A stretch of DNA of 38,285 nt. Source: CAYXVJ01 sp964558445. GTDB taxonomy: Bacteria; Bacillota; Clostridia; Saccharofermentanales; Fastidiosipilaceae. This document shows, one piece after another, positions 23,895-31,697 of this stretch. Numbering within the stretch: position 1 is the first letter of the stretch; the number at the start of each line of letters is the position of its first letter. The DNA is taken from assembly GCA_964558445.1 (NCBI GenBank), contig CAZLEA010000014.1, positions 1 to 38,285 of the forward strand, written 5' to 3'. Below the pieces are notes generated by a model. That model saw nothing but the letters and a program-made list of their open reading frames with translations. It had not been told where the DNA came from and made no database searches. The position numbers and the translations under genes were made by a program.

Positions 23895-26060
23895 CTATAT
23901 TATCAGAGCCTCTCGCAAACCGTCGAAGTCGAGAAAATCGAGCACGAACTGTTTACGCAACAGGGCATCTGGTATGAAATCATTGTACTTCGCTTGAATC
24001 TGCACCCTGTCCGGTAGAGGCAGACCAAACAAGTCCGGTGTCTCACGTAAGGCCTCGTAAATAAGCTGTTCCAACTCTTCTCTTGTCCCCATGTGGTAGA
24101 CTTCCAAGAAGATCGCGGTACGCCACGGCAGCTTCGACTTGACTCCCTTCTGTAAGAGCAGATAGTGCAGGGTGAAGAGCTGTCTGGTCCCAACCCACGG
24201 GAAAACAGCGAACTTGCGCTCCGAGAGCGGTGTCACCAAATATTCTAGGATCCCGCTGTTTCGCGCCAAGTAACGAATATCCTGCAATCTCGTGGCAGAG
24301 GACTCGCTGAGGTAGGGATACGATTCTTGGGCGAGCAGAATCTGCCGCATCTTGCGGACCAGCTTCGTATGGAGCTCGGACTCGAAGTCCACATCCCAAT
24401 CGACTACTGAGATACCCGGCACCTTCTTCACGAAGATCACCTTCGACTTCTTGTTCACGCTAACCGTCTCCCAAGTCATACCGGCTAGTGAGAAGCGAAT
24501 CCCCTCCGGATAGATCTTGTCGACCGTGCCGATCGCGCGATTCTCATCCTTGACCAGATAGTACTCGGGCACGATGAAGACCGTATAGAACTGGTGGTGA
24601 TTCACGATGGGTTCGCCGCGACGCCCGATGATGAGGCCTCCTTGTTCCGTCACCTCGATATGTTCAATCAAGAGGAGGTGGTTTAACAATTGGCGATAGT
24701 CCGCTTGATCGATGTGGCTGAAGCAGGCCATGGTCAAGAGATCTTGGGCGAGCTTCGCCGGCGTCAATTCCCCGTTGCTCTTGAGATGACTCATCGTCTG
24801 ATGGTAAAGCAGCGCATAGGGGTGCAGGAGCGGCGGTATCGGTTCCAGCCAACGCTCCTTGGTGAATAACTCGATGATCGCAATCAGACGGACGAACGAC
24901 CAGTTAATCGGTCCCAGGATATCCGCATTCGACGTCGACACCTCCTCCACGAAGGTGAAGAGCAGTTGTGGGATCTGCCCTCTCCTGCCACATCTCCCGA
25001 GACGTTGGGCGAAACTTGACACCGATATCGGCGCACCCACTTGCACCACTTGATCCAGGGAACCGATGTCGATGCCAAGCTCGAGCGTCACGGTCGCACC
25101 GGTCACGATCTTGTCTGTACTCAGCTTCATCTCGTCTTCCGTCTGTTCGCGCAGCATCGACGAGACGTTGCCGTGGTGCACGCGATAGATGTCCGGTGCC
25201 CTGTTCTTCAGCGCAATCTGGCGCAGGTTCGAGAGGATGAATTCCGTCTCTTCTCGCGAATTCGTAAATAGGATCGTCTTCTTGTCCAGCGTCATGCGGA
25301 AGAGATAGTCGAAGTGCTCGCGATCCCCCGAATCGGCCGTGTCGGCCTCCCCGTCCCCGCTGCGCTCGAAGCGCTCGACAAACAACTTGATGCGCCCCCG
25401 TCCGTCATCCGTCACAGGCGCCACAGACGTCCGACTACTACCGCTGTCGAGCCAGGTTCTGGCCGCCTCGATATCACCCAGAGTCGCGCTGAGGCCTATG
25501 CGCCTCGGCATCGTACCCGTCAGGCGCTGCAAGCGCTCCAGTTGACTCAGCACCTGAATCCCACGCGTGTCGCGCATGAAGTGATGCACCTCATCGATTA
25601 TGACGAAGCGCAGATCCGAGAAGAGCTTAAGGCAGCTGCCACGCTTACCGACCAGCAGGCTCTCAAGCGATTCCGGCGTGATCTGCAGCACGCCCTCGGG
25701 CTTCCGAAGCAGCTCGTTCTTCTTCGTAACAGAGGCGTCCCCGTGCCACTTCGTCACGCGGATCGGCGACTCCAAGAGTAGCTCATCCAATCGCTTGAAC
25801 TGGTCGTTGATCAGTGCCTTCAGCGGACTGATATAGAGCACGGCAACAGAGCTCGGTTCATCTTCTAGTATCTTGGTCAAGATCGGTAAGAAGGCGGCTT
25901 CCGTCTTACCGGATGCCGTACCGGAGGACAAGAGCAGGTTCGACTCACTGTCGAAGATGACCTCCGCAGCGGCTACCTGAATCGGACGAAGCTCCGTCCA
26001 CTGATGCCGATAGATATAGTCTTGTATGAAGGGGGCCAAGCGGCCGAAGATATCGCTCAT
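23895..26060 (-). CDS. Lhr-like superfamily II DEVH helicase
   Basis: DNA or RNA helicase of 721 aa. The N-terminal RecA core has RPIQ (residues 25-28), motif I GTASGKT (47-53), SPLKAL, motif II DEVH (156-159) and motif III SAT (191-193). The second core has TNSREETE, ATVTLELGIDIG and motif VI QRLGRCGRRG (352-361). The C-terminal 330 residues contain a winged-helix-like part and a domain with WETVSVNKKSKVIFVKKVPG, resembling the Lhr/BrxH group. All ATPase motifs are intact. It is the third gene of the operon: its ATG overlaps the stop of the BrxD-like gene (ATGA) and GGAG lies 8 nt before it. With the BrxD-like ATPase and the TerB-domain protein it probably forms one DNA-processing machine, possibly in phage defence. 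No nuclease or methylase motif is seen. Confidence 0.85.
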   Translation of the reverse strand: MSDIFGRLAPFIQDYIYRHQWTELRPIQVAAAEVIFDSESNLLLSSGTASGKTEAAFLPILTKILEDEPSSVAVLYISPLKALINDQFKRLDELLLESPIRVTKWHGDASVTKKNELLRKPEGVLQITPESLESLLVGKRGSCLKLFSDLRFVIIDEVHHFMRDTRGIQVLSQLERLQRLTGTMPRRIGLSATLGDIEAARTWLDSGSSRTSVAPVTDDGRGRIKLFVERFERSGDGEADTADSGDREHFDYLFRMTLDKKTILFTNSREETEFILSNLRQIALKNRAPDIYRVHHGNVSSMLREQTEDEMKLSTDKIVTGATVTLELGIDIGSLDQVVQVGAPISVSSFAQRLGRCGRRGQIPQLLFTFVEEVSTSNADILGPINWSFVRLIAIIELFTKERWLEPIPPLLHPYALLYHQTMSHLKSNGELTPAKLAQDLLTMACFSHIDQADYRQLLNHLLLIEHIEVTEQGGLIIGRRGEPIVNHHQFYTVFIVPEYYLVKDENRAIGTVDKIYPEGIRFSLAGMTWETVSVNKKSKVIFVKKVPGISVVDWDVDFESELHTKLVRKMRQILLAQESYPYLSESSATRLQDIRYLARNSGILEYLVTPLSERKFAVFPWVGTRQLFTLHYLLLQKGVKSKLPWRTAIFLEVYHMGTREELEQLIYEALRETPDLFGLPLPDRVQIQAKYNDFIPDALLRKQFVLDFLDFDGLREALII

Positions 26061-27388
26061 AGGTCAAACTCCAAGAAATCGTCATGCAAGTCCTCATCCG
26101 TGAGGCCGCCCCTGGCAAGCTCGAAACTGTTGTTACCGAGCACTTCCTTGGCACTAAGAGACGGGTTCTGCTGCAGGATACCGAGCAGCTCGATGAAGTC
26201 TCGGATGATCTCGCGCGGTGTGATGTGGCTGTCTGCCCCGACGCGGTTATATTCCACCGTCAGGAAGTAGAGCAAATCCTCATGGTCCAAGCTAGACTCA
26301 TAGCCGTAGAGATTCTGGTGTATGTCTCGAAGCTTCTCCACGAGCACATACATCTCCTCTTGGCTCAGCATCTTGAGCGGTATCATGGGGGCGGTCATGT
26401 CACGGCGTTCACCGTCCGAGAAATGGCCGGTCGCAAGCCGCGAGCGTAGCGCCTCGTAACTGAACAGCCCCTTGTAGCGATCCTCGACACACTGTGGCGT
26501 ACAGCTCATCAGGAAGCCGATATGTTCGGCCTTCCCCTGCAACACGTCGTTATACATCGTCAGAATCTTCTCATAATTATTCTGCCGTGAGATCGAATTC
26601 GGAATCTTGTAGATATTGACCAGCTCGTCGACCATCACCAACATGCCCTTGTAGCCTGCTCCGACCATGAAGGTGGCCATCAGCTTCAGGAAGTCATACC
26701 AGCTATCGTCACCTACAATCCAATTGATTCCGAGCGCCGCCGACGCCTCACGCCGGGTCGCAAACTCCCCGCGAAACCAGCGAAGCACATCGGACTTCAG
26801 GTTCATATCCTCTTCTTGGTAGGCACGCCAATAGAGTACAATTGCCTTAGCAAAGTCAAACCCGTTCACCATCCCCTCAAGTTCTGCCGTCATCAAGAAG
26901 ATGTGGCGCTCGACCTCTCGCCGAAACTCGGGGCTCGACTGATCGATTTGGGCCGCCACCTTGAGCTGGATGCCCGAGATCCAGCGCTCCAGAATCAGAG
27001 GCAGCGCGCCGCCATCGGGCTTCGACTTCACCGACATGTTACGCATGAGCTCGCGATAGGTCGCAAGCCCCTGCCCCTTGCTGCCCGCAAATCTGCGCTC
27101 CGGCGATAAGTCACCATCAACCACGACATAGTTGTTCGCCGTCGCGTAGTTACGTATCGTCTGCAGCAAGAAAGACTTGCCGCTGCCGTAGCGCCCGACA
27201 ATGAAGCGGAAGCTCGCACCGCCTGCCTCGATCAGATCGAGGTCATGCAAGATCGCCTTGATCTCATCCGAGCGCCCGACCGTGATGTATTCCAGCCCAA
27301 CGCGAGGCACAACCCCGCCCTTGAGGGCTTGGATTAGGACACTTGCCATGCGCTTGGGCACCACGCTTGTATTCGTTCTCTCGTTCAT
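26057..27388 (-). CDS. BrxD-like (DUF2791) P-loop ATPase
   Basis: ATPase of 443 aa resembling the BREX type 2 protein BrxD. Walker A is GRYGSGKSF (65-73), Walker B is LVMVDELVNI (250-259, Asp254-Glu255) and a sensor-like strand GFLMSCTP lies at 291-298. The N-terminal GGVVPRVGLEYITVGRSDEI and the arginine-bearing RSRLATGHF segment fit this family. In BREX it accompanies a methylase (PglX) and a phosphatase-like PglZ; neither is in this window. The start at 27388 is set by GAGAGG 7 nt upstream and lies 4 nt after the TerB gene stop, so it is coupled to it; it also overlaps the helicase start. A regulatory or loading ATPase for the helicase is the likely role, by inference. Confidence 0.8.
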   Translation of the reverse strand: MNERTNTSVVPKRMASVLIQALKGGVVPRVGLEYITVGRSDEIKAILHDLDLIEAGGASFRFIVGRYGSGKSFLLQTIRNYATANNYVVVDGDLSPERRFAGSKGQGLATYRELMRNMSVKSKPDGGALPLILERWISGIQLKVAAQIDQSSPEFRREVERHIFLMTAELEGMVNGFDFAKAIVLYWRAYQEEDMNLKSDVLRWFRGEFATRREASAALGINWIVGDDSWYDFLKLMATFMVGAGYKGMLVMVDELVNIYKIPNSISRQNNYEKILTMYNDVLQGKAEHIGFLMSCTPQCVEDRYKGLFSYEALRSRLATGHFSDGERRDMTAPMIPLKMLSQEEMYVLVEKLRDIHQNLYGYESSLDHEDLLYFLTVEYNRVGADSHITPREIIRDFIELLGILQQNPSLSAKEVLGNNSFELARGGLTDEDLHDDFLEFDL

Positions 27389-27392
27389 CTCT

Positions 27393-29090
27393 CTACCTCT
27401 CACAAGCGCCTAGCATCGCTTCTATTTCTGCCACATAGTCATCGAACAGCTCCATCCCTACACCCGGATCCAGCAGCGTATCGCCGATCGTGTCCATCGC
27501 CTTCTCGTTTAGGTGATCGAAGAACACTTCCGACATCACCCCAAGCTCTCTGATATAGGCACCGGGCTCCTCGCCGGACAAGAGCATGCGAAGCACTCGG
27601 GCCTCGTCCTCGCTGAGGCTTGCCGCAAGCATGTACCATGGAGATTCCGTAATCGCTTCAGAGTTCTCTTCTTGCTCAGGCTTGGCCTCGAGCATCAGAT
27701 CGGGCTTAGCTCCAAGCTTCGATTCCGGTATGCGCTCAAGCTTCGGTCCCTCATCTCGTATCGATTCATCTTCTACCGTTAGCCTCGCCTGTACATCCTC
27801 AGCTTCTGCCCGGATACGCGCCAAGTTGATGGGCAGTACTTCGACCGCAATCTGTCGCTTCCTTCTATAATAAGCCTGAACCGTCTCCTCGATATAGCTC
27901 GGGAGATCGATGCCTCGTTTCACAAACAAATTAACCAAGCGTTTGGACCTCGGAAGCCGTGTCGGCCGCAGCTTATAGCGGAATCCCTCCTCGAGGCGCA
28001 TCTGGCGCTCCATCTCCTTGATCAGGTAAGCGCTGAGGTCTCTAGCCGCGTCCGTCAGCGGACGACGTAGGCCATACCAATTCCCGTTTATGCGCAGATA
28101 CTGCATCATCGGACCCAGCTGAAGCTCTAGTCGCTCGCTAGCAGTATTCTGTGACTTCTCGTCTTCCGTCCACACATAACCGAAACCGAAGGGGTAGAGC
28201 ATGTGGTGGCCGTCCGGCTTCTTCGTACCACCCTCGAACAGATGCGATTCGAAACCATATCGAGACTTCTGGAACGCTTGGCGGATGCCCTCTACGATCT
28301 CATGGAACAGGAGGTGGATGTCCTCTGCCAGCTCCTCACTGTAGAAGACCGAATCCTCAATGCGATAGCGCGAGAAGTCTTGATAGAGCGGGAAGGTCAA
28401 ATCGGCCTTCGAACCAAATATGAAGATCTGGGGGAACAAGGTTTCGAGTCCCTCCTCACGGCAGTAGCTCATGAAGTCGAGGTCTAGATCATCCCCGTAA
28501 TAGAAGAAGAAGTCTCGTAGCCAGTTTGCGTCTGCGTACTGCCTCGAGCGATCCTTACTTAGATAAGTTCGATACAAGTAGAGATAGGCATCGAGCGCAT
28601 CTCTGGTAGATTCGAAGCCGATGCGATTGATGCACTCGTAAGCATAGACATAGAGATAGCTTATCGGAACATCAACCTCAACGCCTTGTCGATATCTCGT
28701 TCGCCAGCTGAAGTATGTGCGCAGTTGCCTCTCGTTCATATATCGGAAGCTGGGGAAGTACTCATCGTAGTACGCGATCTGCTCATAGTCGTCTTCGAAA
28801 TCCGCCATGAAGCGCGCCTGCCGCACAAAAACTTCGGTCTGATACCGAAGCATCCCCTCTTCGTTGTAGGCGAGCTCCTGCATCTGGCGGAAGCGAGTCT
28901 GCCATGGCTCCTCCCTCACCTCATCGTAGCGGATGGGCGAGATCGCTTCTCCAACAGGCCCCGTCTCGAGCCGAGTTGGCGGCGCGTCAAACGACAGGGG
29001 CAAGACGTCCATCTCATAGAATAGATCGTCATCCATCGGATCGAAGTAGCCTTCGTCCCTAGCGAATTTGTCATCATAGATATCGGTCAT
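27393..29090 (-). CDS. TerB-N/TerB-C domain protein
   Basis: Soluble protein of 565 aa, rich in Tyr, Phe, Asp and Arg. Residues about 80-270 match the TerB-N domain (FMADFEDDYEQ, YFPSFRYMNERQLRTYFSWRTRYR, then PISYLYVYAYECIN). Residues about 485-562 match TerB-C (LSEDEARVLRMLLSG, FFDHLNEKAMDTIGDTLLD). No central TerB helical domain is apparent. A variable acidic linker with repeated E-x-K-P motifs lies at about 440-490. TerB-N/C proteins were described in tellurite-resistance-related and DNA-processing contexts, with helicases and ATPases as neighbours. It is the first gene of the operon, with AAGGA 9 nt before the ATG and its own extended -10 promoter. Its role could be recognition or assembly of the ATPase-helicase pair. 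The domain call is by motif reading. Confidence 0.75.
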   Translation of the reverse strand: MTDIYDDKFARDEGYFDPMDDDLFYEMDVLPLSFDAPPTRLETGPVGEAISPIRYDEVREEPWQTRFRQMQELAYNEEGMLRYQTEVFVRQARFMADFEDDYEQIAYYDEYFPSFRYMNERQLRTYFSWRTRYRQGVEVDVPISYLYVYAYECINRIGFESTRDALDAYLYLYRTYLSKDRSRQYADANWLRDFFFYYGDDLDLDFMSYCREEGLETLFPQIFIFGSKADLTFPLYQDFSRYRIEDSVFYSEELAEDIHLLFHEIVEGIRQAFQKSRYGFESHLFEGGTKKPDGHHMLYPFGFGYVWTEDEKSQNTASERLELQLGPMMQYLRINGNWYGLRRPLTDAARDLSAYLIKEMERQMRLEEGFRYKLRPTRLPRSKRLVNLFVKRGIDLPSYIEETVQAYYRRKRQIAVEVLPINLARIRAEAEDVQARLTVEDESIRDEGPKLERIPESKLGAKPDLMLEAKPEQEENSEAITESPWYMLAASLSEDEARVLRMLLSGEEPGAYIRELGVMSEVFFDHLNEKAMDTIGDTLLDPGVGMELFDDYVAEIEAMLGACER

Positions 29091-29119
29091 GTCGAACGTT
29101 CCTTCGATTTGATGTTCCT

Positions 29120-29147
29120 AGTATACCACGATCCAGATTGCCGTAAA
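29120..29147 (-). promoter_or_regulatory. promoter of the TerB/BrxD-like/helicase operon
   Basis: TTTACG, 16 bp, TATACT preceded by TGG (extended -10). Start near 29113, about 23 nt before the start codon. Its -35 overlaps the -35 of the divergent acetyltransferase promoter. Confidence 0.6.
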
Positions 29148-29166
29148 TAGGGCGAGAGGCTACAAT
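29138..29166 (+). promoter_or_regulatory. promoter of the acetyltransferase gene
   Basis: TTGCCG, 17 bp, TACAAT. Start near 29173. The -35 shares bases 29142-29143 with the -35 of the minus-strand operon promoter. Confidence 0.58.
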
Positions 29167-29221
29167 GTTTGCATGTAATCTATTTATTTGGCAAATTAGA
29201 GTGACAAACGGAGGACGATCG

Positions 29222-29752
29222 ATGCGCAGCAACAGACTCTATTTGAGACCATTGGAGGATACGGATATACCGGCTCTCGCCCCGTTTTTCCGTAAGCCGG
29301 AGAACGTGAAGTACTATATTCCGACCCTCTGGCGCAGCTACTCCGAAGAGCAAGTACGTGGCCTCCTTGCCGACTGGCACGATCTGCCCGAATACATCGT
29401 CTATGCCATCTGTGACCAGTCTAACGATTCGGTCCTCGGGCTTGCAAACCTGGACGGTGTGAACCTGATAAACGGGCATACGGAGGTCGGGATTGCCATC
29501 ACGGCAGAGGATCGCCGGGGCCAAGGCATCGCCGAGGAAGCACTTCGTCTCCTGATCGATTACTGTTTCGGGGAGATGAGGATGCACAGGGTCTTTGCCC
29601 GCATAATTGCTGCCAACGAGCCCTCCCTAAGGCTCTTCCGCAAGCTTGGTTTCCGAGAAGAAGGACGCCTGCGCGAACATGTGTACCGCGAAGGCGCCTA
29701 TATCGATATGCTCTTCTTCGGCATCTTGGCCGACGAGTGGGAAACTAGCTAG
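29222..29752 (+). CDS. GNAT acetyltransferase (RimJ/RimL-like)
   Basis: Acetyl-CoA-dependent N-acetyltransferase of 176 aa of the RimJ/RimL/SpeG group. It opens with RLYLRPLEDTDIPALAPFF, has the acceptor strand VGIAITAEDRRGQGIAEEAL with the Q/RxxGxG/A acetyl-CoA loop (RRGQGIA), then HRVFARIIAANEPSLRLFRKLGF and EGRLREHVYREGAYIDMLFFGI. Likely targets are protein N-termini, amino sugars, polyamines or antibiotics; none can be named. The start at 29222 follows GGAGG by 7 nt; an upstream in-frame ATG at 29165 would lie before the predicted transcription start. It is divergent from the TerB operon. Its TAG stop directly touches the stop of the convergent flavin reductase. Confidence 0.88.
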   Translation: MRSNRLYLRPLEDTDIPALAPFFRKPENVKYYIPTLWRSYSEEQVRGLLADWHDLPEYIVYAICDQSNDSVLGLANLDGVNLINGHTEVGIAITAEDRRGQGIAEEALRLLIDYCFGEMRMHRVFARIIAANEPSLRLFRKLGFREEGRLREHVYREGAYIDMLFFGILADEWETS

Positions 29753-30517
29753 CTAGCGCTTGCGCTTACGACGCTTCTTCCCCTGTGCCGTGCCCTCGCT
29801 TAGCACGCGTGTGCCGGAGAGCTCTTGTTTGAGGCGAAGGGCCGAGAGGCGGCGACGACGCAGTTCGGGCTTCGCCACCGAGTAGCCGAAGAAGCCGATG
29901 ACTTCTGCAAGTCCGTAGTAGCAGCCGTGGGCGTATGCCACGAGACTTGCCTGTTCCAGATGCAAGCCCCCCTTCTCATCCATCAGATCAGCCCTCGCGT
30001 AGACGTTTAGGACGTCTGCGATGAAGAGGTCATGCGAGCCTAGTTCTAGTCGCTCCTTGACCCTGCAGGACAAGACCAAGGGACTGGCACTGAGGCCCAC
30101 TACGTTCGACTCGGGCAGATCGAATGTCTCGAGCTTCAGATGCTCGATCTTCTCATATTCGCGTCCCGAGACAACACCGACCCAATCGCAGGCTTCCGCA
30201 AGCTTGCGGTCGACCAGATTGACGGCGAAGTAGCCGGATGCCGAGATGAATTCATGCGTCAGGCGAGACGGGCGAAGCGAGATCGCAATTTGCGGCGGCG
30301 AGGTGCAGACGACGCCCGCCCAGGCGACGGCCGCCAAATTGTCTTGTTCGTGGGGCCTGGAGAAGGCCTCTTCGGTCTCAAACGAGGTATCGAACGCGTG
30401 GAAACTACCGTGACTGGACACCATCACGACCGGAGTCGGGGCAAGTGCCGTGGTCGGGCCCAGTTCATAACGGCCGGGCACGCGGCTCATCGGGTTAGGT
30501 ATGCTCTTGTCGATCAT
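29753..30517 (-). CDS. flavin reductase-like FMN-binding protein
   Basis: Protein of 254 aa with the flavin reductase-like split-barrel domain: TPVVMVSSHGS, then VAWAGVVCTSPPQIAISLRPSRLTHEFI, GYFAVNLVDRKLAEACDWVGVVSGREYEK, and ELGSHDLFIADVLNVYARADLMDEKG. It probably binds FMN and reduces it with NAD(P)H, or serves as an electron carrier (flavoredoxin type). Two departures stand out: an insert of about 20 residues after the first strand (FDTSFETEEAFSRPHEQ) and a very basic C-terminal tail (GKKRRKRKR). Last gene after the activase and GNAT-MGMT genes, 12 nt after the latter, with AGAGG 7 nt before the ATG. In this context it may supply electrons, but that is inference. Confidence 0.87.
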   Translation of the reverse strand: MIDKSIPNPMSRVPGRYELGPTTALAPTPVVMVSSHGSFHAFDTSFETEEAFSRPHEQDNLAAVAWAGVVCTSPPQIAISLRPSRLTHEFISASGYFAVNLVDRKLAEACDWVGVVSGREYEKIEHLKLETFDLPESNVVGLSASPLVLSCRVKERLELGSHDLFIADVLNVYARADLMDEKGGLHLEQASLVAYAHGCYYGLAEVIGFFGYSVAKPELRRRRLSALRLKQELSGTRVLSEGTAQGKKRRKRKR

Positions 30518-30529
30518 GTGGGGTCCTCT

Positions 30530-31681
30530 CTAGGGCCTCTTCCGGAAGCCCTCGTTATAGGGCAGGTTATACTCCGAGCTGCTGTTCAATAATTCAAGGT
30601 CTAACAAGGCGGCCTTGGTCGGGATACCGCCGCCGAAGCCTGTCAATTTGCGATTCTGTCCAACTACGCGATGGCAGGGTGTGGCGATACTGAGCGGGTT
30701 GGCCCCGCAAGCCATGCCGACCGCGCGACTTAGATTCTGCGCCTTGCGACGAAGCGCCTTGGGCTCGAGGCCGGGCTCCTCTCGCTCGACGTGTGCGAGT
30801 GCAATCTCCATATAAGATCTTGTCTGCCCATAGGGAATCTCGCGCAGGAAGTGCCAGACCGAGCGCTGGAACGGCGTGCCGATCGTCTCTTCTGTGGGGA
30901 AACCAAACGTCTCTCTCGTGCCGCTGAGGTATTCGCGAAGCTCTGTGACCGCCTGTTCTACGGCCTTGGGCAGCTCTCGCTCCTCCCCGCTCCGAAGCGA
31001 CGCGGGTTCCTGAAGACGCAAGATCGCCTCCTCCGATCGCACGATCACGCCCTCCGAGTCGATGATCCCGGCCGCATAAGCCGTGTCAAACAGGCGCGAA
31101 CGCTCTAGTTTCTCCCCATACTGCAGGAATTCGATCGAGGTGACCTTCTGGGCGTCGCCGTAGATAGCGAGCACACTCGGATCAAACGGTATAAATGCAT
31201 AATGTGACATACCCTGTTCCTCCCTTAAGATGGCAAAGAGATCCGCATCCTGCCACGCCCGCCCAAGCGGCAGCGCATCGCGCAGACGACCGTCTCGCTC
31301 GAAGCCAAGCGCTTGCAGGCGAGAGCCGACGCCGTCCAAACCGCGGGGCAAGAGTAGCTCCAAGCGATGGATGTTCGCCGTTTGGAAGACATCGTCTAGC
31401 AGTAGCGGAATCCAAGAGGTCACGTCTTCCATCGCCGTCTTCTCCAGATAGAAGTGAATTCTACCCGCAAACGGTGCGCCTCGCTCCACAAAACAACAGA
31501 CGGCACCCCGTAGGGCACCGTCCAAACAAACAGCATAACATAAACCGGTAGGCACAAGCTCGAGCCAGGCATGCACCTGTTCTCTTGCCGCCCGATAGGG
31601 GGAACTGAGGATCCCGAGGTCGACCAAGGCATGGTGATCCTTGACGAACAGGGGCCTGATGCTATACGCCGCTGTATTCAT
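30530..31681 (-). CDS. GNAT-like domain fused to O6-alkylguanine-DNA alkyltransferase
   Basis: Fusion of 383 aa. Residues about 1-150 look like a GNAT acyltransferase (YSIRPLFVKDHHALVDLG, then ANIHRLELLLPRGLDGVGSRLQALGFERDGRLRDALPLG). Residues about 205-370 are a methylguanine methyltransferase with FGFPTEETIGTPFQRSVWHFLREIPYGQTRSYMEIA, the active site PCHRV (Cys336) and GQNRKLTGFGGGIPTKAALL. The alkyltransferase part repairs O6-alkylguanine in DNA by taking the alkyl group on Cys336. The expected Asn before the active site (NPLSIATPCHRV) is present. The GNAT half lacks a clear RxxGxG loop, so it may bind but not use acetyl-CoA. GGAG lies 7 nt before the ATG. It follows the activase gene by 16 nt. 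Confidence 0.85.
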   Translation of the reverse strand: MNTAAYSIRPLFVKDHHALVDLGILSSPYRAAREQVHAWLELVPTGLCYAVCLDGALRGAVCCFVERGAPFAGRIHFYLEKTAMEDVTSWIPLLLDDVFQTANIHRLELLLPRGLDGVGSRLQALGFERDGRLRDALPLGRAWQDADLFAILREEQGMSHYAFIPFDPSVLAIYGDAQKVTSIEFLQYGEKLERSRLFDTAYAAGIIDSEGVIVRSEEAILRLQEPASLRSGEERELPKAVEQAVTELREYLSGTRETFGFPTEETIGTPFQRSVWHFLREIPYGQTRSYMEIALAHVEREEPGLEPKALRRKAQNLSRAVGMACGANPLSIATPCHRVVGQNRKLTGFGGGIPTKAALLDLELLNSSSEYNLPYNEGFRKRP

Positions 31682-31697
31682 AACTAAGCTCCTCTCC

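Noticed and set aside
23895..29090. A complete BREX locus
   Set aside because: Only BrxD-like and BrxH/Lhr-like genes are present; no PglX, PglZ, BrxC/PglY or BrxL-type gene lies in the window.
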